Source: Bolinopsis microptera
Lineage: Eukaryota; Ctenophora; Tentaculata; Lobata; Bolinopsidae
Assembly (NCBI RefSeq): GCF_026151205.1
Contig: NC_087072.1
Coordinates: forward strand, 9,855,669-9,919,668
Length of the DNA: 64,000 nucleotides
Direction of reading: 5' to 3'
Positions 22,318-34,500 of this stretch are shown here, piece after piece. The notes under the pieces are model-generated. The model did no database searches and was not told the DNA's origin. It saw only the letters and a program-made list of their open reading frames with translations. The stretch's first letter is position 1; each line of letters opens with the position of its first letter. Made by a program: the position numbers and the translations under genes.

Positions 22318-25012
22318 ACTTGTTGCGCAAAGCAGCTAACTTAAATCCTTGCGCAACCAATTTACCTAAAAGTTCGGTAACACAATTTTTGAAACCCTTA
22401 AGTGTCGAATTAATTCTGGCTAATCGTACTAATTGAGAAATAAATATTCCATAAGACAAATTATTTGGAACGTTTCCATCCAAAAAAGGATAAGATATAA
22501 CTTTAAAATTATAATCTTATCTTTTATCATATAACGTCACTCTAAACTTTCCTTGATAAATACTAATGTTTAAGTCTAGATAGCAACATTTACGAGCCGA
22601 AATATTAGTATTATTTATTATCATTTCCTTAGGATAAATATCTTCTAATACATTCTGTAATAAATTGAAATCATCAAAAACTATCAAATCATCTTGATAA
22701 CGAAATGTGTCTTTTAATCTTTTTAGATTTTCTGTATCCTCTTGTTCTATCAAAAGTTTAATATATTTATATTCGTAAACATGTAAATAAACATTAGCTA
22801 TTTGTGGTGCTGCATTGGTACCCATTGGTATTCCAATAACTTGTCTATAAATTTGACCCTGATAAGTAACATAAGAATTATCAATCAAATAATTAAGACA
22901 TTCCAAAAGTGTATCTTTAGAAAAATGAACTTTATTTTTACTAACATTATCAGAGAAATAGGCCTTCTTAGTATAAAGATTAGGAATAATATAAGACTTA
23001 TCTTTAAAATCAAATACTCTTTCTACAAACATACGAAGATTATCCTTCAATTGAATATGAGGAATAGATGTATATAAAGTTGAAACATCATAAGTACTGA
23101 CAGACTTTAAACCTTTCTGGGTATTATCATAACTAAGAAAATCTAAGATAGGCTCATTATTATCAATAACAAAATAATCATTTCTAACGTGAAATTTATT
23201 ATCATATATAGATTTATTTTTAGCTGAGTGAAGCATAGATTTAATACAAATGCTAAGATAGACTGATAATTGTTGTAAACTACTTCCACTACCAGACGTT
23301 ATATATCTAACTCCGACTGGCTTTTTATGCTGTTTTGGTGTAATATATAAATAAGGTAATTTGCTATTATCTTCATCAAATTTAATACGATGTTTAAGTA
23401 AGAATGCTTTATGCTCATTAATTATATCATCTTCTGAACGATTAACTTTAGTAAATGTATTCGATGATAATTCCTTTTCAATCATACTAATATAGAACTT
23501 TTTACAAACAATAGTAATATTATTTTTGGCTTTATCGGTAGGAACCAATACAAAATCTTTATGAAGCTCATCTAAATCTGCTAAGACTTCAACATCTGAT
23601 AATACTGAATAATAGGGATATGGTTTAATAGCTCCTTGCAGTTGAATTTTCACTTGCTCTATGATTAGTGTTTTCCACTCTTGAAACTCTTCTATAGGTT
23701 TATGCCACAAATTAGACAATTTATCGCAATAGCTTTTGAGTGCCGTCTTTACTGATTTTAAAGCTTTTTCAGTACATGGTTTAGCTTGGTCTCTATAATT
23801 TAATCCCTTCATTAGGAGATTACGAAGTTTATCATTACTGATCATTGATAGCTCTCCTGTAATGACATGTTTATGAGTAGGGTCTGTATAACGACTTGAT
23901 GCACAATTACATTTCAATGTTTCTGAGTCAATGTTAGCTTCATTATATACTTTTTTGTAGTTAAGTACTTTAGATCTGATTGTTGGAGGGTATTTGTAGG
24001 ACAATGTAGGTTGCTGATGATACTTTGACTTGAATGGTGCAGCTTTAGTAACTTGTTCCATTTTAAATATCTTTCGAAAATCAATATACTCGACAAATTT
24101 ATTAACATAATTAACTACAATAAAAGAATTTGATTTACTATTATTCTTACACGCTAAACCCATTCTTGTAAGGTAAAACCATGATAAATCTTTAACTAAG
24201 AGAATTTTATGAAATCTATATGTCGTTATACTACTATTAAAATTATTAATATAAGATATAGCTTTAATATATACTAACTTAAGTTGTTTCTTTTTAAGAT
24301 TACATAGATTAGTACGAATATCATGCATATCAATCATATTATCATCATCCAGCAAATCTTCATAAAATACATCGATATCAAATTCTTGTCTTTCACTTAC
24401 TATATTACTAATGAATCTACCTCCACGTGAATGTCTATTTATTTTAACTATATCGAACTGACTATAAATCGTTGTTTTAGAGTTCATCACAATATTGCAG
24501 GCATCTAGTATGTTCTTCTTTTTAACACGAACGTTGAGACCATATGGGAAAACTGTATTTAACTGCAACATACAAGCTTCTTCAATGTCTTCTCTTTCTT
24601 TCAATGTAGTATTATTAGGTAAGAGTTTAATCGGCATGATAGCCATGTTTTCAGTGCTATGAATTTTAGTGAAGTGATCACGAAGTATTTTGCAGCCTCC
24701 ACCACGTTTTATAGTAGATTTATGTTGGCTTATTCTAGAAGCAATTGAATTGATCGTGTGCCCAATGTATTGATATTTACAATCTTTATGCAAGCATTTT
24801 ATCAAGTAGATGCAATTCTTCGTTTGACATGATCCATTAAAGTCAATGAGGAAAGTAGAGTTTGTAGTGCTATTAGTGTAGAAGTTGTCAAAAGAAAGGC
24901 GGTTTAAGCATGTAACGCATGATTTTCTATCACATGGTACTATGTTAAAGGTTTCAAGAGATTCTGGATCATTTATACTTTGATGATCATTACAAGATTG
25001 TTCCGACTTCAT
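22214..25012 (-). pseudogene. GIY-YIG endonuclease plus reverse transcriptase of the Penelope-like element, one in-frame stop
   Basis: Would copy element RNA into the genome by target-primed reverse transcription. The ATG at 25012 opens MKSEQSC. A cysteine cluster (C-D-R-K-S-C-V-T-C, about residues 27-35) precedes the GIY-YIG nuclease, residues ~60-160, seen as C-I-Y-L-I-K-C and Q-Y-I-G-H-T, then an H-rich segment. The reverse transcriptase occupies roughly residues 480-930: PTDKAKNNI, YITPKQHKKP, DVSTLYTSIPH, GIPMGTNAAP and the catalytic Y-Q-D-D box followed by L-I-V-F. The thumb (NVPNNLSYGIFISQLVRLAR, FVKFYKSR) lies after the stop. A TAA at 22519-22517 interrupts the frame after LYDKR; the same frame resumes at once and stays open to 22214. 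There is no C-terminal nuclease. Without the TAA the protein would be about 932 residues. Confidence 0.88.
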
Positions 25013-25082
25013 GTAGAAAAAAAGACAGCTAAGCTATCATTGACCAAGCAGGGCGCAGAAACAGCCACAGTAGATCACTAAA

Positions 25083-25635
25083 TATTAGTGCTTTTCATGC
25101 AACAAGTAAAACAAATCCTTTATGTCATGTTTCCAGGGTTTGGACTGGAATTGCCTGCTTAAAGAACCTCCATCGCATTACATTACATAATTTTCTGAAA
25201 CATATATTACATTTACAATAAATTATGCAATATCACAACATTACAATCAACAAAATAAATTTAATCGCAGAATCTCAAATGCAAATAATCGTAAATTAAA
25301 CACAAAAACAAATTAAACATGCAATAAATGAATATACGAATGTGCATCTTTTGTCAACTTACTCCTTCATAAAATTAATTTTTGACAAAAAAATTTTTTA
25401 GACGGTAAAATAATGGTTACTAATTTATAAGTCACAAATAATAAATCAATACAAATTAATCACAAATACTAGAATAATTAATAGATATTAGGTAACTAAT
25501 ATAACTGAAAAACGATATATGTCGATACAAATTACAAAATAATATTAGGTGATTGAAACATTTCAATAAATTCATCATAAATATCACTACCATATTTACC
25601 CCAAATATTTAATCTTGATTTATAAAACTTGACAA
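25083..25635 (-). repeat. 5' pseudo-LTR of the Penelope-like element
   Basis: Near-identical copy of 21766-22317, located upstream of the element's frame. It is best read as the tail of a partial tandem copy. About 70 bp separate it from the ATG at 25012, which leaves room for a short leader; in this family the upstream repeat is thought to carry the promoter. Confidence 0.9.
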
Positions 25636-25835
25636 TAATACAGTTTCATATCAGGGCATATGCTGCATCATGTGTCCAGACTTTCTCTAGCATCACACTA
25701 GCTTGTCAGGAAATGGGGGCCGAATGAGTTTGAAATTTTGATCCATATCTAGGAGCAATCTTTATCAAACACAGCCAAATGTATTCCTGAATTTAACTCT
25801 ACTTATATAAGCTGTGGCCTGTGAGACTTTTGAAG

Positions 25836-26124
25836 CAGTGGCGTAACGAAGGGCCTTGCTGACCCCGCTGTGCAGGGGGGCGCCGTCTTAGGGGGGCGCC
25901 AAATCGTCGTTTGAATGTGGGACAATTTCGAAAACTTAACTAAAGTACTAGCAAAACTGCGCGTTTTGCTCTAGATAAACACTTTTTTATAGATTTTACC
26001 GGCGTATTCTCTAAAATCACCTAATTTGTTCAATTTTAGGGAGGGGCACCAAAAGGGGAGGGGGTGCCAACAGGGGGGCGCTTTTTTCGGCAGGGGGGCG
26101 CCAACAGGCAACGTTACGCCACTG
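25836..26124. mobile_element. hAT-type MITE with 8-bp target duplication
   Basis: 289 bp with terminal inverted repeats (left CAGTGGCGTAACG, right CGTTACGCCACTG). The element is bracketed by the exact 8-bp direct repeat TTTTGAAG at 25828-25835 and 26125-26132. An 8-bp duplication with CAG..CTG-type termini fits the hAT superfamily. The interior is G/C-rich at both ends and non-coding. The same family occurs at 63595-63959 and, decayed, at 18556. Confidence 0.9.
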
Positions 26125-26132
26125 TTTTGAAG

Positions 26133-27035
26133 TTGCACTTTTAACAAAAACGCACTGGGTTTGTATTTTGAAATTCATTTTAACCTGTAGCTGTAGTGAC
26201 AATCTATAATTACCCATATGTTCATTTTGAATTGTTTGCTGTTTCAATAACGCATTATTTACAGTAACAGCATTATTGATGAATAACATTGACGGTGGAC
26301 AAGGTAAGACTTTAACTTATTCTTTGCATTCTCTTTTTCTTAAAGTTACATCCCCGAAAAATTTTACTTTGTAGATCACATGAAGGCCTTGAAGGGTTTA
26401 TTCTTTAGTTACCATTAACAATTTATATGATATAATTATAACAAATGTAACCATAACATTTATGGGTGATAGCTTGACAAGTTGCCAAAACTAAACTGTA
26501 GCAAGGTGCTATGACAAAAGTATGCAGATATCTTTATGTGCTAGTGCTTAAGATCGTGTTAGATTTGACCTACCCAGTTGTGTTATAAAATTTTGTATCA
26601 CAACATGGTACTACTAGCATCGTAGCTTGTTGCAATTCTTGAACGAAATGATTTTAGATTCCTTCAATTCCAACGGCTCAGGCTTTTACTTTAAGAAATT
26701 TGAATAACAATAAAAGTTTTCTTCAAACATTTAATTAAAGATTGCTTAAACTTCTTATGGCCTTTTGTCAAATTTGGCGGCTTGTCAAGTTACCTGCTTT
26801 TAGGTGATATCTGATGTTTCCTTAAAGATATAAGCTGGAATTGAAGGCATCAAAATTAGTTTTTTGATTATAGTTGCAGTTGCATGTGAAATTATTGATT
26901 ACTTGTGTCATGTCTATGAGTAAAAAGACAAGCTTTTCAAAACTCCTACGAAAATCAACTTCAATTCCAGCCTAGCTCTCAGAAAGAGTCAAAGTCTGGA
27001 TACCAATAAATTTCAGGAACAGGGAACTAAAGATC
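26133..27035 (+). other. CEP164 upstream region and probable 5' UTR
   Basis: Non-coding. An acceptor-like TTTCAG at about 27011-27016 lies 20 bp before the CEP164 start codon, so a 5' UTR exon may splice in from further upstream. No core promoter can be pointed to with confidence. Confidence 0.35.
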
Positions 27036-30000
27036 ATGCTTGCTGGAGACCAACTCATTCTAGAAGAAGATTACGATGAGAACTATGAGCCCACTGAGCA
27101 TGAGATAAAGGAATATGCTACTGACATTTTAGGCTTGTCACTTGCTAGTGATGCTGAATTTATTTGGATAGCTCGACAGGGAATCAAAGAGCCATTGCCT
27201 CCCGAGTGGAAACCTATCCAAGATGTATCTGGTGATATCTATTATTTTAATTTCGAAAATGGCCAAAGTATGTGGGATCACCCATGTGATGAATACTACA
27301 GAGGACTTTATCTGCAAGAAAAGAAAAAGAAAAAGGAGCGTCTTGTAAAAGATAAATCAAGAGATAGATCAAAAAGTAATTCTATATCAGAGAGTAATAA
27401 AGAATCAAAATCTAATCAATCAAGATCTAAGAATTGCAGTAAATCTGAGAGTACTGCAAAGCTTCCAAAGCTTGCTCCTCTTGGAAAGCTGGCTCCAATA
27501 TCAGCAGGCAAATCATCAAAAATTTCAGAAAATGATTTGTCTGAAGCGTCAAAAAGTTTTAATGCCAAAGATTCTTCTGAAGCACTGGTCTCAGAGAAAA
27601 CACCTATGATCCCGTCAACCTCAGTAACTCTCGACATTAACAAGTCAAGACCTACAGGTCGTATGGCTCTTGCCTATGAAGATTCTGAAAGCTCCAGTTT
27701 CAATGAGAAAGTTGGTTTAAAGAGGCAGCAGGAAAAGTCTAAAGTTTTGTCAAAGGTTGAAGATGAAAGTGATGACGACATAGATTTTGGACTGGACCTC
27801 CCCAAAAGCATGCAGAATGATCGAGCAGGTTCCCCTCCAAACATGTTGAAAGACTCTTTAAACCTCACTTCCTTCCCAGTGTCAAGTCCCCGAATAAAAA
27901 CTGACAGCGACTCAAGAAGTCAAGTGACACACAAAGAAGCAATCTCATCCTACAGGGGGAATTTAGAGGCTGAACTAGCCAAAGAAAAGCAAAAGTTGAA
28001 AAATAAGTATGATGGTGAGATGGAAAGATTGAAGCAAGAGAAGGAGGAAGAATTTGCAAGAGAGAAACAAAAGATAGCTAGTGATAAAGAGGCTAGAATT
28101 CTTAAATTGAGGCGTGATGCTGAACAAGATATCGAGAAAGAACAAAGCCAAAGCATTGACAAAAAAGCCAAAGAGTTGGAATCATTGAAAGATGTAATTA
28201 CCTCTGAACTTGGTCAAGAGAAAGATAACCTTATAGAAATGAAAGATTTTGAGATAAGGAGGATCAAAAAAGAACATGACGAGGAAATCGATAGACTCAA
28301 AGATGACCTTGAAGACGAGTTGAACAAAATGAAACGAAGCAATGAGTCGAAACTCTCTGAAGAAATTGAAAAGCGTCGTCAAGAAATAGAGCAAGACAAC
28401 CAAGAAAGTTTCGGTGAGTTCAAGAGAAAGCAAAACGACGACTTGGAAGAGAAGAAATCTGCTCTGAGGATGGAGAATGAGGATAAGATAAGGCGATTCA
28501 AGCAAAGTCAACAACTGGAGATTGATAACGAGCTGACTGACCTGAAAAGAAGTTTAACACAAAAGTTGAATCGTGAAAAGGAATCTCTAGAACAAGATCA
28601 TCAGCTAGAATTGTCGAACTTTAGGCAGAAAGTCGAATTAGAACAAAAGTCCAAAATGTCTCAAATGGAACAGGAAACACTCGACTCCAAAATGAAAATC
28701 TTAAACCTCGACATGGAAAAAATGCTTGAACAGAAAAAAGCTGACATTGCATTAAACCATAAACAAGCCTCGATGAAACTTGAACACAGCCTTGAGGAAG
28801 AACTAGAGGAACAACGTGATGCTCTAAAGAAGAGAAATAATGCCGAGCTCAATAATCTGGAACATGAGCTCACCAAAAGAAAGGACAAGGTTGTGAAGGA
28901 TCAAGAAGAGCTGCTGTCTGACTTACAATCTGAATTTTCTGCCCAGAAAAGAGCAATTCAAGAAGAGCACAACGACCAGCTAAAATATTTACGAGACAGA
29001 AACAAAAGTGAACTTGATATGTTGAATCTTGAGAAGACAAGTGCTGATGAGGATCTTAAAACTGCAACTGCTAGAGTCCAAAACACGAGGGATCGATATG
29101 AGAAAGAGGTTCAGGAAATCAAGAAGATGGAGAAAGATTTGAAAGACCGCAGTGATCAGCTCACTGAACAAATCAGATCTGTAGAACTAAGTCAAAAAGA
29201 ATTTGAAGCTGAGAAGAGCATCAAAATGACCACAGAACTGTTGGAGCTGCAAAATCAAATAAAAGTCATGCATGAGGAGATTGAGAAGTTAATGAACGAA
29301 AAACGAGGAGTCACCGAGAAATTGAATGAGTCGATCAAAAGACAAAACACTGAGGAAAAACATGCCTCTGAATTTAAAAATCTTTCTGAAGCAGAGATGT
29401 CTGTATTAAAGAGTAAAAAGGTTGATAGTGAGGCCGAAATAAAGCGTTTGGAAGCACACAAACATGATCTCCAGATGGAGGTAAAGGAGTTGAGGCATCA
29501 GGTAGAACTTTTGAAACTTGATGTGAAGCATGGTAAGACAAATGGTCACGAGAAAACAAATGGTAAGTCCAATACTCCGAGGAAAACAATACCGCCATGT
29601 TCAAGTGACGATTCCGATTCAATTGAGCTCATAAAACTGAACGGTAAAACCAAGATTCCCTCCAATTTCCCAAGTCCATTAAGTGACACAGACGAAGAAA
29701 ACCTTGAAGACCTGAAACAAGTGTCTCGGCGTCTGAAAGATGTCAGAGTAAACTCTCCTCTAAGTCCAGAGGAGAAGAAATTTGCGACTGCTAAGGTCAG
29801 GAAAGAACGCCACAAGCTGAACCTTGATTACAAAAAGAAAGAATTCCGTCGTCTCAAGAAAGTTCATGCATCGAAAACTGCCACTTATCTTCAAACTCTG
29901 GAAAATCACATGCTTGAATCTTCACCAGAAACAACTGATTTCATTGAAAATATCAATGCCGAGATCGGTAACGATGCTAAACTTCTTGAGAAGAAACTTC

Positions 30001-30704
30001 AGAAGTTAAAGATGGATCAGGTGTCGTACAGAAACCGTCTCCACAAGATAAAGTACGAGAACAATATAGAGTATGATGACAGTGACACTTCAGTTTCAGA
30101 TGATTTCCTGAGGCATAGTAAACCCCTCAAGAAATCTAAACGTGGCCGCTCCGCCAGTCCTGGATCCCAGACAAGGGTTTTAAAATCACTTTCAAAGATA
30201 AACGGTGAACTATCATCTGTTTTAGACATGTTTCAAACTAACTTGACCAGCAAAGATATGAATGATACGACGGTAGCGCAACCCATTTATGCCTCTACTC
30301 CGATGACCAAAGTCGAGCCTAAATGGACACAGGCTCGACATCAAGCAAATGATATGTTGGCACAAAAGTGGAAAACATATTTTGGTTCAGAAGGCATGAC
30401 GATATCGACCGAGAAATCACAAATGTGTTTACCTGTACAGTACAACTATGATCCCAAAGAACATGTCCAGCAGTTTAAAAAGGAGCAGCTATGTTGGCTT
30501 TCAAAGAACAAATCAACTACAGACTTGCTGGCGAGTCACTCAGAATGGCTCAGGGACTTTAAAGAACAAGTTGGAATGTCATCAGGTAATTTCCCAAACT
30601 ACAACAGAAGTGGAAATATGAGCGACTCAAATAAATTCAATAACTTGTTCAACGGATCACCCAACCCACCAGGCTCCCCCAACAGAGATCAACCGTGGAG
30701 ATGA
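27036..30704 (+). CDS. CEP164: Centrosomal protein 164 homologue, uninterrupted 1222-codon frame
   Basis: Distal-appendage (transition fibre) protein of the mother centriole, needed to dock vesicles and recruit TTBK2 when a cilium forms. The first ~90 residues match CEP164 closely: [18 protein letters not shown] at 4-21, then [11 protein letters not shown] domain lies at ~54-84 ([26 protein letters not shown]; key tryptophans 58 and 80, proline 83). A Lys/Ser-rich low-complexity region follows (~95-300), with SPR and SPP sites. A very long, charged coiled coil runs from about 305 to 850, rich in E, K, L and Q. The C-terminal part (~860-1222) has [21 protein letters not shown] and a second predicted coiled segment. 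Human CEP164 is 1460 residues and encoded by many exons; here no intron is needed. The start ATG matches the position where human begins GDQLVLEEDYDE, a few residues shorter. Confidence 0.92.
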   Translation: MLAGDQLILEEDYDENYEPTEHEIKEYATDILGLSLASDAEFIWIARQGIKEPLPPEWKPIQDVSGDIYYFNFENGQSMWDHPCDEYYRGLYLQEKKKKKERLVKDKSRDRSKSNSISESNKESKSNQSRSKNCSKSESTAKLPKLAPLGKLAPISAGKSSKISENDLSEASKSFNAKDSSEALVSEKTPMIPSTSVTLDINKSRPTGRMALAYEDSESSSFNEKVGLKRQQEKSKVLSKVEDESDDDIDFGLDLPKSMQNDRAGSPPNMLKDSLNLTSFPVSSPRIKTDSDSRSQVTHKEAISSYRGNLEAELAKEKQKLKNKYDGEMERLKQEKEEEFAREKQKIASDKEARILKLRRDAEQDIEKEQSQSIDKKAKELESLKDVITSELGQEKDNLIEMKDFEIRRIKKEHDEEIDRLKDDLEDELNKMKRSNESKLSEEIEKRRQEIEQDNQESFGEFKRKQNDDLEEKKSALRMENEDKIRRFKQSQQLEIDNELTDLKRSLTQKLNREKESLEQDHQLELSNFRQKVELEQKSKMSQMEQETLDSKMKILNLDMEKMLEQKKADIALNHKQASMKLEHSLEEELEEQRDALKKRNNAELNNLEHELTKRKDKVVKDQEELLSDLQSEFSAQKRAIQEEHNDQLKYLRDRNKSELDMLNLEKTSADEDLKTATARVQNTRDRYEKEVQEIKKMEKDLKDRSDQLTEQIRSVELSQKEFEAEKSIKMTTELLELQNQIKVMHEEIEKLMNEKRGVTEKLNESIKRQNTEEKHASEFKNLSEAEMSVLKSKKVDSEAEIKRLEAHKHDLQMEVKELRHQVELLKLDVKHGKTNGHEKTNGKSNTPRKTIPPCSSDDSDSIELIKLNGKTKIPSNFPSPLSDTDEENLEDLKQVSRRLKDVRVNSPLSPEEKKFATAKVRKERHKLNLDYKKKEFRRLKKVHASKTATYLQTLENHMLESSPETTDFIENINAEIGNDAKLLEKKLQKLKMDQVSYRNRLHKIKYENNIEYDDSDTSVSDDFLRHSKPLKKSKRGRSASPGSQTRVLKSLSKINGELSSVLDMFQTNLTSKDMNDTTVAQPIYASTPMTKVEPKWTQARHQANDMLAQKWKTYFGSEGMTISTEKSQMCLPVQYNYDPKEHVQQFKKEQLCWLSKNKSTTDLLASHSEWLRDFKEQVGMSSGNFPNYNRSGNMSDSNKFNNLFNGSPNPPGSPNRDQPWR

Positions 30705-31565
30705 TCAAATGGAATGTGAAAACTTTGTGTTCTGTGAGAGATCAAAGATTGTAATATTCAGATTTAATGTTGATGTGTCTAGCCGAGATCAGATGTGTGT
30801 TCCATGTGCAGTGCTGAATAGGATATCAGATCAGTGTATTTGTTGTTTTTGTGCTGAATAAGTTGATGTAAAACTAAGTGTGATTGTGGAATGTGGTTCA
30901 CGTGTGAAAAGCTGTTTTATGAATGTGGAACATCTATAAGAATACGTACGTATTGTTATTTGTTACATACACTGGACAGTGGACAGGTCATTTTTACTTT
31001 AAGGGATCTTTTTATACATCTCTTACAATTGCTGGGCAATCAGTGTTTTATCTTCGTTGACTTTTGTAGAACCCACCAAAACATGCATCGACAGCTCAAA
31101 AGGTTCTTAAATTGAAATTTTTAGAATATCATTAAAACATTGTGTGTGATTCATGCCAAAGATGACATAAGATTCATGACCGAAAGATGATTAGATGATT
31201 ATGATAACAGTTTATTGATTGGTATATTATCATTACCGTAAAACTTATCAGTGTGATGGATTATTGTTAAGTGGACTTAGTTTTTGGTATATGTGATTTT
31301 ATTTATTTTTGTATGATGGTAACATTATGTACCAAGTTTTTCTTTTACATAATCTTGTTGTGGTCATTGTATTTGCAACTTGTCAAGCTTTGATCCCATG
31401 AAAAAATTCAAAATTGCCCATTTGAATATCTGATTGGTAATCAAATTGTCGATATAAAAGAAATATTGCAAATTAGTACATTAGCATTCCACCTTCCCCC
31501 AGAAGTCAAGTTTCAGAACATCTTACAACACTTATTAACATTGTTAGTAACAACACTTATTTTAG

Positions 31566-34500
31566 TTTGGTATTACTATGACATACCGGAGCTTCAGCCC
31601 CGCCAGGAGTCGCAGATACCCGTGTCTCAGATACCCGTACTGAATGGAGTTAAAGGGGAGCAGATTGACATTCCCCCTCCCAGACGCGGAGGAGAGGGTA
31701 TTGACTCTGAGTATATTGCACTTGCTAAGGCTGGCGGCAGAAAGGGTACGTTGATATTTTATCTTATATTTCGTTCGTTGATTCAATATTGATGTTTAAT
31801 GCGAACACTGTTTAGTGTTTATAGTAGTATGTTTATAGTAGTCTATTTATAGTAATCTGTTTATAGTAGTCTGTTTATAATAGTCTGTTTATAGTAGTCT
31901 GTTTATAGTAGTCTGTTTATATTAGTCTGTTTATAGGAGTGAGGGACTAATTCGTCCTGTTTCAGATCTGCTTCTCTACAGAGAGAAGAAGAAGAACAAG
32001 GAAGTAAAGGAGTATCAAAGAGTAGACTGGTTTGATCACCCTGATATTAGCCCTGATGTCTTGGTGGGTAAACCACGTGTCAGACAAGCTCCCATTCCTC
32101 CTGCTGTGTGAGTTTTAGTTGTGTTTTAGTTAGTTTTAGTTGTGTTTTAGTTAGTTTTAGTTGCATTTTAGCTAGTTTTAGTCGTTCGAGTTTAAGAAGC
32201 TATCCTTTGTTTTTTGATGTAGCAAAGTTGGAAATGTTCCAGTAAATATACCGTTTCAAATGTTTCTATATATATCTAAATACCAACTTGGAACTGACCC
32301 GTACTTCTCAGGACGGGTAACAAGAAACCAGTGTCGATGTTAACAGAGGATGCCCCCTTTGGAGTTGATAAATTTAAAACTTGGGGTAAAACGTGAGTTT
32401 TGTTAAATAAAAAAACTTTAAATAGTCACTTCTTATCCATAGTATATTATCATGTGATAGCACATTTCAAGAGACGCCTGAGCTCTTGAGCGTAAATATA
32501 TTGAACATGATGAAACCACTTTGCCAACTGAAACACTACTCACTAGTCACTAATCACTAGTTACAAGTTTGTGTAAAAGTTCACTTAACTCTTGTGTACT
32601 ATATTTACGTGGCGTAATCATCAGTATTGCCATACCGTGTGACTCACTGACTCATTGTTGTCATGATAATCATTAGTACAACCCATTCGTAACCATAGCA
32701 ACATATTATCGCTTCTCTCTATGCTGCTTACCTTCACGGAGACCTGGATCACAGAGAGAGCGAGAGAGAGAGAGAGGTGTTTGTAGAATGTGAGCTATTT
32801 TTAGCTCCCCACAAAACGTTTACCGTTGAGTCTCCAATCAAGCAGATTATTGGCGATAAGTTGTACAAAGGGGCTGAAGATTATATACTATGTCTTGTAG
32901 TTGTATGTGACAGTTGATAAATTGAGATATTGGACGCATTCCAAGTTGAATTTCCTCGGCATGCAATATCGTGACATGCCAATATATCACAGTAATCTAG
33001 CTTGTTGAAACTCTCAAAAGATGCCGTTAAAAACACTTGCTTGTTACGGAATGCCATCACATGATGCTCCACCATTTAAATCATTGTATTTTCTATCTTG
33101 GAAGCAACCAGTGAAATCATACGTCAATCAAATTCTATTCTATTATATTTTAGAATCATGCTTGATACTGGTCATATCTCTTTGTTATAACCAATGACGG
33201 ACGAGAACGTAACCACCTAAATCTGAATGATATATTGTAGCTGAAGATAGCGCGTGCCCTGATAGATAACGGCGTGCCCTGATGACGGTGATTATTATTA
33301 GAAAAGTTAAAAGGATCCAGCGCCACAAAGTGAGGCTGTTAAAATAGACCAACAAGCACTACGTAAATGAGATAATTAGATAAATAAGTCAATGTGTTGA
33401 TTGCCACAACTGTTTTGTTGACTATTGACTATTTTTGACTATTGTTATCTTGAATTGACCATGTATGATGTTGAAAGAGAATGTGCACCTACCCCCTTTG
33501 AAGTGAAAGAAACCCATGATTCTGACTTTAGGTAGGATTAACCACTACCAAACAAACCTGGCCTCATATTGACTTGACTCTGGATTTAAGTACGTGTCCA
33601 ACATGTTTGTTAAAACAGGCCTCGTACTCTTGTTCATATTTTGTGAATGTCATTTCACCAAAATATGTGAGTCTCGTGGTTTTACCCTTGATCCACATTA
33701 GCAATATGCTGTGATACATGTATGTTGGGTTACGATTGTGCGATTTTTTATGGTTCGTTACAAATATCTAATGGGATTATTTTTCTCGGTATTGCATCAT
33801 GGTGTATTGAGCAGGTGGTTTAGTTTACATAAATCGTAGTGATGATGCAAATATAATTCAGTTATTGAGACAAAACGTCATGATGCTATTTGACTTTATA
33901 TGTTTGTTTCCTTTTAATTTGTCTGATTCGGGCAACTGAGCTGAGTTGCAAAGTAAACCTTCTATAAAATATACAAAATAATCCGAATGGATCTTAGAAA
34001 AGAAGGGTATGCGATTTCCGGGCTGTTATTAATAGACCTTATGACACAAATATGAAGTGCTCAATGAGTGCATTAAACCGTGTTTGGGGCAATATCAAGA
34101 AAATAACCATATTTCTGATTTAAACCATATTTCTCCACAGTGATGAGGAAGATCAAGATCAGTATCTGACACGCCAAGCGAGAAAACAGCGAGAAATGAA
34201 CCGAACCAGAGCTCCTCCTGCTCCTCTTCCCCTTCCAGATCCTATATTTCGTACTCACAAGAGAGTCGACAAACCTCCTCTGTAAGTTTTACTATCACTG
34301 GAAATTGGGATTTCATACGACACGGGTATTATCTTCATACTGTTTGCATAAAATGAATACTGATGAGCAAAATTCGTACAATTTTTTGTTGCCTAATACC
34401 AGATTAGGCCCTATTCGCTAAAAAACAGCTGTACATTTCATCAACCTGTAAGATTTAAACGGGGTTATACTTCCATTTAAGAAAATTAAGGGGTCGTATT

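Larger units (their letters stand above)
21766..25635 (-). mobile_element. Penelope-like retroelement, Naiad-type (N-terminal GIY-YIG), nearly full length
   Basis: The element runs on the minus strand from 25635 to 21766. It consists of a single long reading frame (25012-22214) flanked by two nearly identical direct repeats of about 552 bp that include the 3' end of the frame. Such pseudo-LTRs arise from partial tandem copies and are a known feature of Penelope-like elements. The nuclease domain precedes the reverse transcriptase, the order described for the Naiad/Chlamys clade rather than canonical Penelope. No target duplication is obvious. No hammerhead-ribozyme core (CTGATGA..GAAA) was noticed in the repeats or leader on either strand. 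Confidence 0.85.

Noticed and set aside
27416-30229. Several minus-strand frames opposite CEP164
   Set aside because: Shadow frames of a highly charged coiled-coil gene.
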